Source: Gari tellinella
Taxonomy: Eukaryota > Mollusca > Bivalvia > Cardiida > Psammobiidae
Length of the DNA: 64,000 nucleotides
Assembly: GCA_922989275.2 (NCBI GenBank)
Contig: OV277869.1
Location: 20,718,189 to 20,782,188, forward strand
Direction: 5' to 3'
This document shows positions 32,829 to 45,180 of this stretch, one piece after another (within the stretch, counting starts at the first letter, position 1; each line of letters opens with the position of its first letter). The notes below the pieces were generated by a model, which worked only from the letters and a program-made list of their open reading frames with translations, did not search any database and was not told the origin of the DNA. Position numbers and translations under genes: made by a program.

Positions 32829-34926
32829 TTTTTAATTCACCTGAGCCAAAGGCTCAAGGTGAGCTATTGGGATGGCCCTGTGTCCGTCGTCGTGCGTCGT
32901 CGTGCGTCGTCGTGAACAATTGCTTCAAATGACATCTCCTCCTATACCGCTTGACAGATTTCAACCAAACTTTACAGGAATGTTCCTTGGGTCAAGCTCT
33001 TTCAAATTTGTTCAAAGAATTAAAAACAATGTAGAACTCTGGTTGCCATGGCCAAGCTTTGATATTTGGCATGGTGACACTTCTAGACGTCCTATACCAA
33101 TATTGTTCAAATGGTTCTGGTTGGTTGCATATCTAGGTCACAGGAGCTAAAAGTAGAATTTTTTCAATGAAAACTTAAAAATCTTCTTGTCTGAAACTAC
33201 AAGGGCCAGAGCTTAGATATTTGGCACATAGCATCATCTACAGGTCCTCTATTAAGTTTGTTCAAATTATGCCCCTGGGGTCAAAATTGGCCCCGCCCGG
33301 GGGGTCACAGTTTTACATAGAGTTATATAGTGAAAATTTCAAACGTCTTCTTCTCTGACACTAATATGGCCAGACCTTTGATATTTGGTATGGTGACACT
33401 TCTAAATATCCTTTACATATTTTGTTCAAATAGTTCCGGTCTGTTGCATATCTAGGTCACAGGAGCTAAAAATAGATTTTTAGCTCACCTGAGCACAAAG
33501 TGCTCAAGGTGAGCTTTTGTGGTCGGTCTTTGTCCGGCGTCCGTCGTGCGTTGTGCGTCAACAATTTCTTCAAACATCTTCTTCTTCAAAACCACATGTC
33601 TGATTGCAACCAAACTTAACAGGAATGTTTCTTGGGTCAAGCTCTTTCAAAGTTGTTCAAAGAATTTGAAACAATGCAGAAGTCTGGTTGCTATGGCAAC
33701 CAAAGTGAAAAAATAAGGAAATCTTAAAAAATCTTCTTGTCAAAAACCACAAGGACCAGAGCTTAGATATTTGGCACATGGCATCATCTATAGGTCCTCT
33801 ATCAAGATTGTTCAAAGTTTGACCCTGGGGTCAAAATTGGCCCGCCCCGGGGGTCAGTTTTACATAGAGTTATATAGTGAAATGTTCAAACATCTTCTTC
33901 TTCAAAACCACATGCCTGATTGAAACCAAACTTCACTAAGCATTGTCTACAGGTCCTCTATCAAATTTGTTCAAATTTTGCCACTGGGGTCAAAGTTGGC
34001 CCCGGCCCGGGTGTCGCCATTTTACATGGAGTTATATAGTGAAATTTTCGAACACATTTTTCTTTGAAATCAATATGGCTAGAGCTTAGATATTTTGCAT
34101 GATGTAATGTCTAGAGGTCTTTCACATATGTTGATGAATTGGTTCCGGTCTGTATAACATAGATTTTTTTCAATGAAAACTTTAAAAATCTTCTTGTCTG
34201 AAATCATAGTACACTGAGCTTAGATATTTGGCACATAGCATTGTCTACAGGTCCTGTATCAAGAGCATTCATATTATGTCCCTGGGGTCAAAAGTGACCC
34301 TGCCCATGGGTCAAAGTTTCACAAATCTTCTTGTCTGAAATCACTTACCCATCACCATGTACAGGTGAGCGATTAAGGGCCATTCTGGCCCTCTTGTTTC
34401 TATAAAAACTTAAAAAATATTTTCGTCAAAAACTACAAGGGCCAGAGATTAGATATTTGGCATATAGCATCATCTACAGGTCCTCTATAAAGTTTGTTCA
34501 AATTATGCCCCTGGGGTCAAAATTGGCCCGCCCCGAGTGTCACAGTTTTACATACAGTTATATAGTGAAATTTTCAAAAAGTCTTCTCCTCTGAAACTAA
34601 TATGGCCAGAGCTTTGATATTCAGCATGGTGACACTTCTAGATGTCCTTTACCTATTTTGTTCAAATGGTTCCAGTCTGTTGCATATGTAGGTCACACGA
34701 GCTAAAAATAGATTTTTTCAATGGAAACTTAAAAAAATCTTCTTGTCTAAAACCTTAGTACCTTGATCTTAGATATTTGGCACATAGCATCATCTACAGG
34801 TCCTCTATCAAAATTGTTCAAATTATACCCCTCGGGTAAAAAATGACCCTGTCCTGGACATAAATAATTTCCTCCATTTTGTCAGCTATTCTCAGGTGAG
34901 CGAAATATGCCCCATGTGGCTCTTGT
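32829..34926 (+). mobile_element. HINE-B, interrupted by another HINE
   Basis: Head AATTCACCTGAGCCAAAGGC with TCAAGGTGAGCT, GTCCGTCGTCGTGCGTCGTC, then B monomers. It resumes after 34397 and ends GGTGAGCGAAATATGCCCCA, GTGGCTCTTGT. Confidence 0.75.
33477..34397 (+). mobile_element. HINE (GAGCACAAAGTGCTC leader) nested in HINE-B
   Basis: TTTTTAGCTCACCTGAGCAC with AAAGTGCTCAAGGTGAGC, GTCCGGCGTCCGTCGTGCG, B-like core, end ACAGGTGAGCGATTAAGGGC, CATTCTGGCCCTCTTGT. Confidence 0.75.
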
Positions 34927-36468
34927 TATTAGCTCACCTGAGCACAAAGTGCTCAAGGTGAGCTATTGTGATCGGTTGCCGTCCGTCATACGTCAGTGTC
35001 CGTGTCGGTGTCCGTTGCCGTGTCGTCTGTTCACAATTTGTTTCAAATAACTTTTCTCTGAAACCAATGGCCCAATTTTAACCAAACTTGGTCAGATACA
35101 TACTGTAGTTGTGAGCTTTAAAAATTGTTCAAAAAAAGTGGATGGGGCAATCGGTCTTGTTGCCATGGCAACCATGCAAGATATAAAAAAAAATCTTCTT
35201 TTCAAAAACTACTGGTCCGATTTCAATTTGGTTTGCACCAAAATGTTTTTCAATTAATATACTTTCAAAATTGTACAAAGAATTTTGATCCATCAAAAAA
35301 CATGGCCGCCAGAGGGCATGGTCATTTTCCGTATTTACGTAATATTGACAACTAAAGTCAAAACTTTAAACATCTTCTTGTCAATAACTATAAGTCCTAG
35401 GACAACCAAATTTCACAAGTAGCATCATGTTGTGAACCTTTAGCAAGATTGTTCAAATAATGACCTCCGGGTCAAAAATGGCCCGCCCGGGGCTTATCAG
35501 TTTTTCATAGGAAAACCTTTAAAACTCTTCTTCTCTAAAAGTGTATGGCCTAGACCTTTTATATTTGGCATGTAGCTTTGCCTTATGGACCTCTACTAAG
35601 AGTGTACAAATCATGACCCAGGGTCAAAAATGGCCCCTTCCCAGGGCTTATCAGTTTTACATAGGCTTATATAGGAAAAACTTTAAAAATCTTCTTCTCT
35701 GAAACCGTAAGGCCCAGACCTTTTATATTTGGCATCTAGCTTTGCCTTATGGTCCTCTACCAAGATTGTTCAAATCATGACCCCAAGCTCAAAAATGGCC
35801 CTGCCCCGGGGCTTATCAGTTTTACATAGACTTATATAGGAATAAACCTTTAAAACTCTTCTTCTCTGAAACCCTAAGACCCAGACCTTTTATATTTTGC
35901 ATCTAGCTTTGCCTTATGGTACTCTACCAAAATTGTTCAAATCATGACCTCCGGGTAAAAAATGGCCTCACCCTGGGGCTTATCAGTTTTACATAGACTT
36001 GTATAGGAATAAACCTTTAAAACTCTTCTTCTCTGAAACCCTAAGACCCAGACCTTTTATATTTGGCATCTAGCTTTGCCTTATGGTCCTCTACCAAGGT
36101 TGTTAAAATTCATGACCTCCGGATCAAAAATGGCCCTGCCCCGGGGCTTAAAAGTTTTACAAAGACTTATGTAGTAAAACCTTTAAAACTCTTCTTCTCT
36201 GAAACCATAAGGCCCATACCTTTTATATTTGGCATCTAGCTTTGCCTTACGGTCCTCTACCAAGATTGTTCAAATCATGACCCCAGGGTAAAAAATGGAC
36301 CCACCTAGGGGCTTATCAGTTTTACATAGACTTCTACAGGAAAACCTAATTCCGAGTTGTTTCAGTTTCATGCAAGTCCACATACATGCACTGACAAACT
36401 TCATTATGCATCGAGTATAACACAATAGTTCCTCAGGTGAGCGATATAGGGCCGCATGCGGCTCTTGT
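34927..36468 (+). mobile_element. HINE (GAGCACAAAGTGCTC leader), abutting the previous copy
   Basis: Starts one T after the CTCTTGT of the preceding HINE-B. Head as at 33477, then GTGTCCGTGTCGGTGTCCG. Core monomers CTTCTTCTCTGAAACC-TAAG with GCTTATCAGTTTTACATAG repeat at about 165-185 bp. End GGTGAGCGATATAGGGCCGC, ATGCGGCTCTTGT. Confidence 0.75.
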
Positions 36469-36923
36469 TTGCTTTACTCTCAGCTTGCATCCATATGTCT
36501 TTAAAAAAAAGTTAAGCATCAATCAAACATGACACTATTTCGCCTCTCCAAACCACCACCATCATTGACTTACACTTTTGGGAGGACAAAAACATGAATC
36601 TTAAGTGACACATATTCTGTGAAACAGATTTGTTTCCATTATGACTTCATGATATCAGATACTGTGACTTAGATAAAGCATTGTATGACAATGAATGCTA
36701 TAGAATGATTTATCCCTAGGGGCAACTTGGAGTTTTTAAACTTTAATGAGGAAGCTATATTAACCATTCCCCCCACAGAAATACCTTTTTACCCCTTTGA
36801 TTTATTCCTGCTCTGAAGAAAATAGTTCCGCTTTACACAGTCATGAGTTTGTAACGTAAGAAACATTTTCTTTATCCTTAAAGGAGTATCAAACCCATAA
36901 GCGATTTTTTCAAAGTATTAAAC
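36469..36923. other. Unassigned; half of a TTAA MITE at about 36759-36890
   Basis: TTAACCATTCCCCCCACAGA, TTTATTCCTGCTCTGAAGAA and ACAGTCATGAGTTTGTAACG match the left half of the MITE at 39905. The right half is absent. Confidence 0.5.
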
Positions 36924-37797
36924 TTTTTTTAGCTCACCTGGCACGTAGTGCCAAGGTGAGCTATTTTGATCGTCCTCTGTCCGTCGCCGTGCGTCCGTTC
37001 GTCTGTCCGTTCGTTCGTCGTCAACAATTTCTTTAAACCACATCTCCTCCGAAACTACTGGATAGATTTTTACCAAACTTGGCCTGAATGATCCTTATAT
37101 GGTCCTCTTACAAAGCTGTTCAAACATTTCTGGTCCTTTGCATATCTAGGTCACAGGAGCTAAAAATAGATTTTTTTCAATAAAAAAATCTTCTTGTCTG
37201 AAACCACTGAAATCCTCTATCAAGACTTTAAGCCAGAGCTTTGATATTTGGCATGGTGACATTTCTAAAAGCCCTTAACCAATACTGTTTATATGGTTCC
37301 GGTTCGTTGCATATCTAGGTCACAGGAGCTAAAAATAGATTTTTTCAATGAAAACTTAAAAAATCTTCTTGTCTGAAACCACAGTACCCTGAGCTTAGAT
37401 ATTTGGCATAAAGCATCATCTACAGATCCTCTATCAAGATTGTTCAAATTATGCCCCTTGGGTCAAAACTGCCAAGGCCCTAGGGGTCACAGTTTTACGT
37501 AGAGTTATATAGTGAAATCGTCTTCTCTGAAACTATTATGGCCAGAGCTTTGATAATTAGCATAGTGACACTTTTAGATGATCTTTACCAATATTGCTGA
37601 AATGGTTCAGGTCTGTTGCATATCTGGGTCACATTAGCTAAAAAATATTTTTTTTACATTGAAAAGTCTTCCTGTCTGAAACCATCCATGTACAAACTAT
37701 TTGACAGAACACTTAACTTTCAAGTTCATCAGCAAGATTTTTGAAATTATGTCTCTAGGGTAAAAAATGATCCCACCCCATGTGACCCTTGTGTTAG
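36924..37797 (+). mobile_element. HINE-C-like, 3'-truncated by the next insertion
   Basis: AGCTCACCTGGCACGTAGTG leader hairpin, GTCCGTTCGTTCGTCGTC, B/C-type core. It stops at CCCTTGTGTTAGTTTT, where intact copies continue with CCAGGTGAGCG. Confidence 0.65.
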
Positions 37798-39625
37798 TTT
37801 TTAGCTCACCTGAGGTAGCTCAGGGTGAGCTATTGCAATCCTTGATTGTCCGGCGTCGTCCATCGTGCGTTGTGCGGCGTCAACAATTTTAGTGTTTACA
37901 CTCTAGAGACCACAATTTTTATCCAATCTTTCTCAAACTTGCTCAGATGGTATATTGCCATAAGAGTTCGGATGAGTTCGATTATGGTTGAAATCGGACA
38001 AATAGGTCAGGAGTTATCTACCTTTGAATTGGTGAAAATGCCATATTTAACAGTGTTTACACTAGAGGCCACAGTATTTATCCAATCTTTCTAAAACCTG
38101 CCCAGATTGTATATGACCATAAGAGTCCGTCGTCGTTAACAATTGCTTCAAATGACATCTCCTCCTATACCGCTTGACAGAATTCAACCAAACTTTACAG
38201 AAATGTTCCTTGGGTGAAGCTCTTTCAAATTTGTTCAAAGAATTAAAACCAATGCAGAACTCTGGTTGCCATGGCAACCAAAGAGATAAAATAAGGAAAT
38301 CTTATAAAATCTTCTTGTCAAAAACTACAAGGGCCAGAGCTTAGCTATTTGGCACATAGCATCATCTACAGGTCCTCTATCAAGTTTGTTCAAATTATGC
38401 CCCTGGGGTCAAAATTGGCCCCGCCCCGGGGGTCACAGTTTTACATAGAGTTTTATTGTGAAATTTTCAAACGTCTTTCTTCTCTGAAACCAATGTGGCC
38501 AGAGCTTTGATATTTGGCATGGTGACACTTCTAGATGTCCTTTACCAAAATTGTTCAAATGGTTCTGGTCCGTTGCATAACTAGGTCACAGGAGCTAAAA
38601 ATAGATTTTTTCAATGAAAACTTAAAAAATCTTCTAGTCTGAAACTACAAGGGCCAGAGCTTAGATATTTGGCACATAGCATTGCCTACAGGTCCTCTAT
38701 CAAGTTTGTTTAAATTATGCCCCTGGGGTCAAAATTGGCCCTCCCCACGGGGGTCACAGTTTTACAAAGAGTTATATAGTGAAATTTTCAAACGTCTTCT
38801 TCTCTGAAACTAATATGGCCAGAGCTTTGATATTTGGCATGGTGACACTTCTAGATGTCCTATATCAAAATTGTCCAAATGGTTCCAGTCGATTGCATAA
38901 CTAGGTCACAGGAGCTAAAAATAGATTTTTTTCATTGAAAACTTAAAAAATCTTCTTGTCTGAAACTACAAAGACCAGAGCTTAGATATTTGGCACATAG
39001 CACCGCCTACAGGTCCTCTATCAAGTTTGTTCAAATTATGCCCCTGGGGTCAAAATTGGCCCCGCCCCGGGGGTCACAGTTTTACATAGAGTTATATCGT
39101 GAAATTTTCAAACGTCTTCTTCTCTGAAACTAATATGGCCAGAGCTTTGATATTTGGCATGGTGACACTTCTAGATGTCCTATATCAAAATTGTTCAAAT
39201 GGTTCCGGTCGATTGCATAACTAGGTCACAGGAGCTAAAAATAGATTTTTTTCAATGAAAAGTTAAAAAATCTTCTTGTCTGAAACTACAAAGGCCAGAG
39301 CTTAGATATTTGGCACATAGCATCATCTACAGGTCCTCTATCAAGTTTGTTCAAATTATGCCCCTTGGGACAAAATTGGCCCCGCCCGGGGGGGTCACAG
39401 TTTAACATAGAGTTGTAGAGTGAACTTTTCAAACGTCTTCTTCTCTGACACTAATATGACCAGAGCTTTTATATAAGGTATGGTGACACTTTTAAATATA
39501 CTTTACATATTTTGTTCAAATTGTTCCGGTCTGTTGCATATCTAGGTCAGTCCTGGACATAAATCATTATCTCTATTTTTTCAGCTATTCTCAGGTGAGC
39601 GAAATATGCCCCATGGGGCTCTTGT
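37798..39625 (+). mobile_element. Chimeric HINE: A-type 5' end joined to B-type body and 3' end
   Basis: Starts with the A leader (AGCTCACCTGAGGTAGCTCA) and one and a half A monomers. At 38126-38136 it switches within GAGTCCGTCGTCGTTAACAA to HINE-B sequence and ends with the B terminus GAAATATGCCCCATGGGG, CTCTTGT at 39625. The B core alternates 155-156 and 164-165 bp monomers. Confidence 0.7.
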
Positions 39626-40229
39626 ATTTAGAAAATGTAAAGTATGATTTGCTTTACAAAATTCACATACAATATGTATAGCAGACATCAATTCAGCATT
39701 ATAAGAGTTAAGTTCCCAGCTAGATTATTGCATAACTGACCTCAGTTCAGCTGCTGTACAGCAACAGAACTGGTGATATCTGCTGAACATGTTGTCTGCT
39801 AAAGTTTAGAAATGGTTCAGTCTGCTTCATACTTAGAGAAACAGGATCTGGAAGTGATCCCAAGTCAACCCAATCCCCCATAAAAAAATTATACTGATGT
39901 TTGTAAACCCATTACCCCATAAATATGCATTTTTAGGCCTTTAATTTATTCCTCCACTGAAGAAAATAATTCCACTTTATACAGTCATGAAAATGTAAGA
40001 TAATAAATAAGTTTCTATATCCTAGTAGATGGTAGCTTAAAGCAGTTTGAAAGTAAAGCAGGGTGTGCCTTAAGGCGCATTCTGCTTTACTTTCAACCTG
40101 CTTTAGGTGGCCACCTATTTTCAAAACTAGAAACAGGCTATGGGGTAATGGGTAAAATGAAATTACATATTTGGAAAGAGCCTAATAAGAGGAAATGCCA
40201 TTTGCAAAGGCCATAACTCTGACATCATT
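39626..40229 (+). mobile_element. HINE-G core fragment with a TTAA-type MITE inside
   Basis: AACATGTTGTCTGCTAAAGT, GAGAAACAGGATCTGGAAGT and GCCATTTGCAAAGGCCATAA are all shared with the HINE-G copy at 49226-51015. Confidence 0.55.
39905..40154. mobile_element. TTAA-type MITE, clean copy (about 250 bp)
   Basis: Ends ACCCATTACCCCATAAATAT and CTATGGGGTAATGGGT are inverted repeats; flanking TTAA is mutated to TAAA. A central palindrome (GTAAAGCAGGGTGTGCCTTA / AGGCGCATTCTGCTTTAC) and GGTGGCCACCTATTTTCAAA are diagnostic of the family. Confidence 0.75.
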
Positions 40230-40993
40230 ATTTTTAGCTCACCTGAGCCAAAGGCTCAAGTTGAGCTATTGGGATGGCCCTGTGTCCGTCGTCTGTCGTT
40301 GTTAACAATTGATTCAAATGACATCTCCTCCTATACCGCTTGACAGATTTCAACCAGACTTTACAGGAATGTTCCTTGGGTCAAGCTCTTTCAGATTTGT
40401 TCAAAGAATTAAAAACAATGTAGAACTCTACTCTGGTTGCCATGGCAACCAAAGTGAAAAAATAAGGACATTTTAAAAAACCTTCTTGTCTGAAACTACA
40501 AGAGCCAGAGCATAGATATTTGGCACATAGCATCATCTACAGGTCCTCTTTCAAGTTTGTTCAAATTATGCCCCTTTGGGTCAAAATTGGCCCCACCCGG
40601 GGGTCACAGTTTTACATAGAGTTATATATTGAAATTTTCAAACGTCTTCTTCTCTGAAACCAATATGGCCAGAGCTTTGATATTCGGCACGGTGACACTT
40701 ATAGATGTCCTTTACCTATTTTGTTCAAATGGTTCCAGTCTGTTGCATATGTAGGTCACAGGAGCTAAAAATAGATTTTTTTCATTGAAACTTATAAAAA
40801 AAATATTTTCTAAAAGGCTAGTACTCTGATCTTAGATATTTGGCATAAAGCATCATCTACAGGTCCACTATCAATATTGTTCAATTTTAATAATGCTCCT
40901 CGGGTAAAAAATGACCCTGCCCAAGACATAAATCATGATCTCCATTTTTCAGCTATTCTCAGGTGAGCGAAATATGCCCCATGGGGCTCTTGT
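40230..40993 (+). mobile_element. HINE-B, short copy
   Basis: AGCTCACCTGAGCCAAAGGC with TCAAGTTGAGCT, GTCCGTCGTCTGTCGTTG, one B dimer, end GGTGAGCGAAATATGCCCCA, GGGGCTCTTGT. Confidence 0.8.
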
Positions 40994-41460
40994 TTGAAAT
41001 TGACAAGCGAGAAAAATGGCCGCCATACTTGATGCGAAGAAACGTGGAAATTTCGAGAAGAATTTACAGGCGACAGAAAACAAAGGCAACACAAGAAACA
41101 AACACACGCCGGGATAAAAAAATATGATATTTCTCTCACCATAAGTAGCAATTCCAAATATGAATTTCAAGTTAATAGACCTGTTTACAACAAAGTCGAA
41201 GGAAAATTTGAAGTTGTGGACGAAGCTGTAACTGAAAAATATCACTGAAACACCGAACCGACGGATATTTCAGGAGGTTGTTCAGATATTTGATAGATTT
41301 TGTACATTTATGGACGAATAGTCAACAAATTATGTAAGTAATTGTTATAATAGTTATGCACCCGAATCTGTCAGCAGTCAGTCTATATAGGTATATACAT
41401 CCGGTCGACTGGAACCCCGTAATAATCTACCGACTGTAAGGTGAGATTTAGCGTTGGGCC
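40994..41460 (+). other. Non-repetitive island, candidate non-coding or alternative exon
   Basis: No HINE or MITE similarity in the window and higher GC than its surroundings. AAAATGGCCGCC at 41024 is a good Kozak context, but the frame closes after 32 codons (MAAILDAKKRGNF...). ATTATGTAAGTAATTG at 41331 holds a strong donor-like GTAAGT. The minus-strand ORFs (40949-41245) are hydrophobic by composition and overlap a HINE end, so I do not call them. Confidence 0.3.
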
Positions 41461-42355
41461 GCAAAGAGTTAATTTGCTGAAAATGCCATATTTACAAAGG
41501 TATTCAAGAGGCCACCAGTTTTACCCAATCTTTCTCAAACTTGCTCAGATTGTATATTACAATAAGAGTTTGAATGGTCAACTCTACAGTCATAGTGACT
41601 CCTTTCATTGGAAGAAGAAGAAGAATGAATTTGATTATGGATGAAATCAGATGTATAGAGTTATCGGTGTTATCGGTTATTTAAAAGTGTTTACACCCTT
41701 GAGGCCACAACTTTTATCCAATCTTTCTCAAACTTTCTCAGAATGTATATAACCATAAGAGTTTCAAATGAGTTTGACTATGGTTGAAATCACACCAATA
41801 GGTCAAGAGTTATCTACCCTTGAATTGCTGAAAATGTAATATTTAAGGGTATTCAATACACTCTATAGAGGCCTCAATTTTTATCCAATCTTTCTCAAAC
41901 TTGCTCAGATTGTATATGACTATATAAGGTCTCAGATTAATTCAGAAATTGTTTAAATCGGACCAATTGGTCTAGAGTTAACTGCCCTTGATGTGTTGAA
42001 AATGTCATATCTAACAGTGTTTACACTCTTGCAACTACAGTTTTCAATGGATTTTGATTAAACTTGCACACAATGTAGGTCTAGAAGGAGTGCAATTGTT
42101 GAAATCTGATCATTGTGGCAAGAGTTATTTGCCCTTGATGAACTTTGAAATGCTAGAAAAAGGCTTCATTTCACAATTGTTTAGGCTATAGTTATCTGCC
42201 CTTAATGTACTACAATAGGTTGTATCCCAATATTGTTTACATGCTACACTACAAATTTTAATGGATTTAGATTGTAACAGGTGAAACTCAAAGGTAAAGC
42301 TGTTAGGCTTCATTGCAATAGGTGAGCAATATCAGGGCCTTCAAGGCCCTCTTGT
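41461..42355 (+). mobile_element. HINE-A, 5'-truncated
   Basis: Begins in AATTTGCTGAAAATGCCATA, monomers to 42000, tail TTGCAACTACAGTTTTCAAT, end GGTGAGCAATATCAGGGCCT, AAGGCCCTCTTGT. Confidence 0.7.
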
Positions 42356-43060
42356 ATCTACTTTTGCAAATAAGCATTAAATTACAGAATATGCTGCTGG
42401 CTTGGGGCATTTGTTTCAGGGTTGGCAATCGACCGGTCAATAAAAGTATTGACCACCCGGGTGGTCAATACTGGTTTTAATACTGGCGGTCAATACTACT
42501 GGTCATTACCGGTCATTACTGGTCAATTGAAATGACCACTTCGAACCAACTTATAACCTATGTATCATTCCCCTAGCAATGTAAATTGTTTTTAGCTCAC
42601 CTGAGCCGAAGGCTCAAGGTGAGCTGTTGTGATCGCCCGCCGTCCGTCGTCCGCCTGTCCGCCTGTCCGTCCGTTCAAATTTACTTCAAGCGACATCTCC
42701 TCTGAAACCGTGAGTCTGAGGGGAAAACTAAAATGCTCACCGTGTTCCTTGGATGCTTCTCTACAGAAATTGTTAAAATGAAACTTTCAAGTGGACTACT
42801 TAATATTGTAATTTATTTAAAAAAGTGAAAAACTTTAAACAATCTTCTTGTAAAAAACTGCTAGGCCCACAGCTTTGATATTTGTTTTTTAGTATCTCCT
42901 GGTGATTCTCTCTCAAAATTGTTAATATCAAAACTAAATCTGACCATAGGGATTCACCATAGGGATTTTTTCATTGCCGCTTTATGCAGGATTCATTGCC
43001 GCTTTATTCAGGTTATACTGTTTTACTGAATGTTTAAGCAGGGTTTCAAGGAGTTATAGT

Positions 43061-43515
43061 CATTTCGTAACCGAGTCATTTCGTAACCGGTAAAATAAGT
43101 CATTTCGTAGCCGAATTTTTGGTCATTTCGTAACCGCGCAAAACCTAAAAGTCATTTCGTAACCGATTTTTTGGTCATTTCGTAGCCGACAAAAAAGTTG
43201 AATTAGTCATTTCGTAACCACCAAAAATTAAAAAATGAATGGCCCCAAAGAAGGCATAAGTCATTTCGTAGCCTCGGAAAATTGTTAAAGTCATTTCGTA
43301 GCCGAACATTTTTTTCTTTGTTTTTTTTATAATTTTTTTTGTGCAGTTTCCTGAACTTATTTCAACAAAAATGTGCTAACATGCAAAGTTAAGAAATTAT
43401 GTAAAGAGTGTAATGGGGCCGAATTTATTATAAACCTTGATTAATAGAATTATAATCAAGTTGTTGAATATTGTTTTAAATAGAAATAATAGTACGTGTC
43501 TCTATATGCAATTAA
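43061..43515 (+). repeat. Left long inverted repeat, nine AGTCATTTCGTARCCG motifs
   Basis: GTCATTTCGTAACC or GTCATTTCGTAGCC occurs nine times between 43058 and 43305 with uneven spacers (0-50 bp). AACC and AGCC forms alternate in a fixed order. It continues through TTGTGCAGTTTCCTGAACTT and CCTTGATTAATAGAATTATA, both mirrored at the right end. Confidence 0.85.
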
Positions 43516-43812
43516 ATTCATATGAGTGTTCTATTCTTTAAAATTGGACCCGACATCCGACATAAATAGATATATAAAAGGTTTATAATTGATCATTAAT
43601 CGCTCATTATATGTTACGCGTGTTTTAAGATGAAACCCAACACCGACACAAATTGGTTTACAGTTGGATGTTTAATTTATCGTTAATCGATCATTATACC
43701 ACGAAGAGGTATATTGTCCACACCTTTAATTTTTGACACACTTGAAAATGTCGTCTGAAGCGGTCAGCTTTTGGGATGTTGTGACTGAGGAAATGTTGAT
43801 ACGAGTGTCAAC

Positions 43813-43877
43813 CAGTATGGATCTTGATCAGACACCGCGTGAGGTGGCGTCTGATCAGGTTCAAAACTGTTTGCATA
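43813..43877. repeat. Hairpin repeat inside a TTAA-type MITE remnant
   Basis: AGTATGGATCTTGATCAGAC / GTCTGATCAGGTTCAAAACT with CACCGCGTGAGGTGG apex. The sequence around ends in GTGAAAGAGTTAA at 43913, a typical TTAA-bordered end. Confidence 0.6.
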
Positions 43878-44435
43878 GTCGACTTTTGGCGTCGTTGGCA
43901 GTGAAAGAGTTAATGTTTTCCTAGTCATATATTTTCATTTTTTTTTAGATTTTAGTCAAACCCAAGCAAACAATATAGAACCTAACATAATGTCGTAAGT
44001 AGTATTCTGAAAGTCTCTATTATTATTAATTTCTGCATCTAATCCTGCCTTGTGACATTTTTTCAATCGTCTGTGTAGTACAGTGGGGAATATTTTATTT
44101 TTTATTTTTCCTTAAACGAAAGCAAACTGTTGAAAATAACTGTTCCAAAACAATATAGAGCCTTCTGAATAACTGGTTAGATTACATAGGCTACATACTG
44201 TGTGCAGTGGAAATACATGTTTTAGCTTAGTGCGTTTATTGGGAAAGAAATACGTCTTTTCTACTGTAGGATTCTTCAAACGTGATCAAAGTGGTGGATT
44301 TACTCTTCATGTACAATGTATTCCACAATGCAAACTGTTCGATGAATAACATTTTACCTAACCTAACGGTTTACAAACTATTCGGGTATTCTTCTTTCAT
44401 ACTTTAATTCATCCCGGGTAGTATATACTCGTATG

Positions 44436-44502
44436 GCAAACAGTTTGGAGCCTGGTCAGACGCCTGATTATCCAGCGTCTTATCTGGCTCCCAACTGTTT
44501 GG
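44436..44502. repeat. CAAACAGTTTGGAGCC hairpin repeat
   Basis: GCAAACAGTTTGGAGCCTGG mirrored by CTGGCTCCCAACTGTTTGG. Confidence 0.65.
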
Positions 44503-44949
44503 AATGGAAAAAAATAGTTTAAGCGTAAACACGTTTATTGGGAAAGAATAACGTTTTCTCTACTGTACGCACCTTAGTTGAAATACAGGTCCAAAAGTAT
44601 ATATGAATAAGAGTAGAGTTTAAAGTAAATAAATGATTGCTGATTTACTTTTATTTTGCTTTAAGCAGTGATGTGCCTAATTGTACATTTACAATACGTA
44701 GGAATAAAAGATTGAACTAGTTGTGCATTAAATTCATTCTTGAACAGCCGCTTGTACATAACGTTGCCTTCATATGCACTTTAGTTGAAAAACAGGTCAA
44801 ACATTTTTTATTGGTATTTAAGACAGATGGCAGCTTAAAGCAAGGTGATTGCTTAATTGAATTACAGGTACAAAAGTAAATGTGAATGAGATGCTTTAGT
44901 CTAATTTAGCGAGATAAGTGTAATGGACCGTGACAATGCAATCGCTGTA

Positions 44950-45180
44950 GGAGTAGGTATTGGGTGTGGCTTATGAAGAAGATTTATTTAATTGGTTGAA
45001 AGGTGTGAGATATCAACTTGTAGACTTCGAACATTTAAAAATTGGTAGTGGGTGTGGCTTATGAAGAAGATTTATTTGATTGGTTGAATGTTTTGAGAAC
45101 AATAACCTGTAGACTTCGAACAATAAAAATTAGATATTGGGTGTGGTTTATGATATAGATGTATATGATTGGATTGAAAG
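44950..45180 (+). repeat. Tandem repeat, about 97-110 bp unit, 2.5 copies
   Basis: GGGTGTGGCTTATGAAGAAG with TTTATTT(A/G)ATTGGTTGAA starts at about 44961 and 45050, and a degraded third begins at 45138 (GGGTGTGGTTTATGATATAG). GTAGACTTCGAACA closes each unit. Confidence 0.75.

Noticed and set aside
40949..41245. 98-aa hydrophobic minus-strand ORF
   Set aside because: Starts in unique DNA but runs into the HINE-B terminus; Phe/Ser-rich composition is expected from the complement of A-rich DNA.
43058..43305. Regularly repeated AGTCATTTCGTARCCG with variable spacers, CRISPR-like at first sight
   Set aside because: The genome is animal, spacers are irregular in length and A/T-simple, and the same array is mirrored at 46375-46620 as part of transposon ends.
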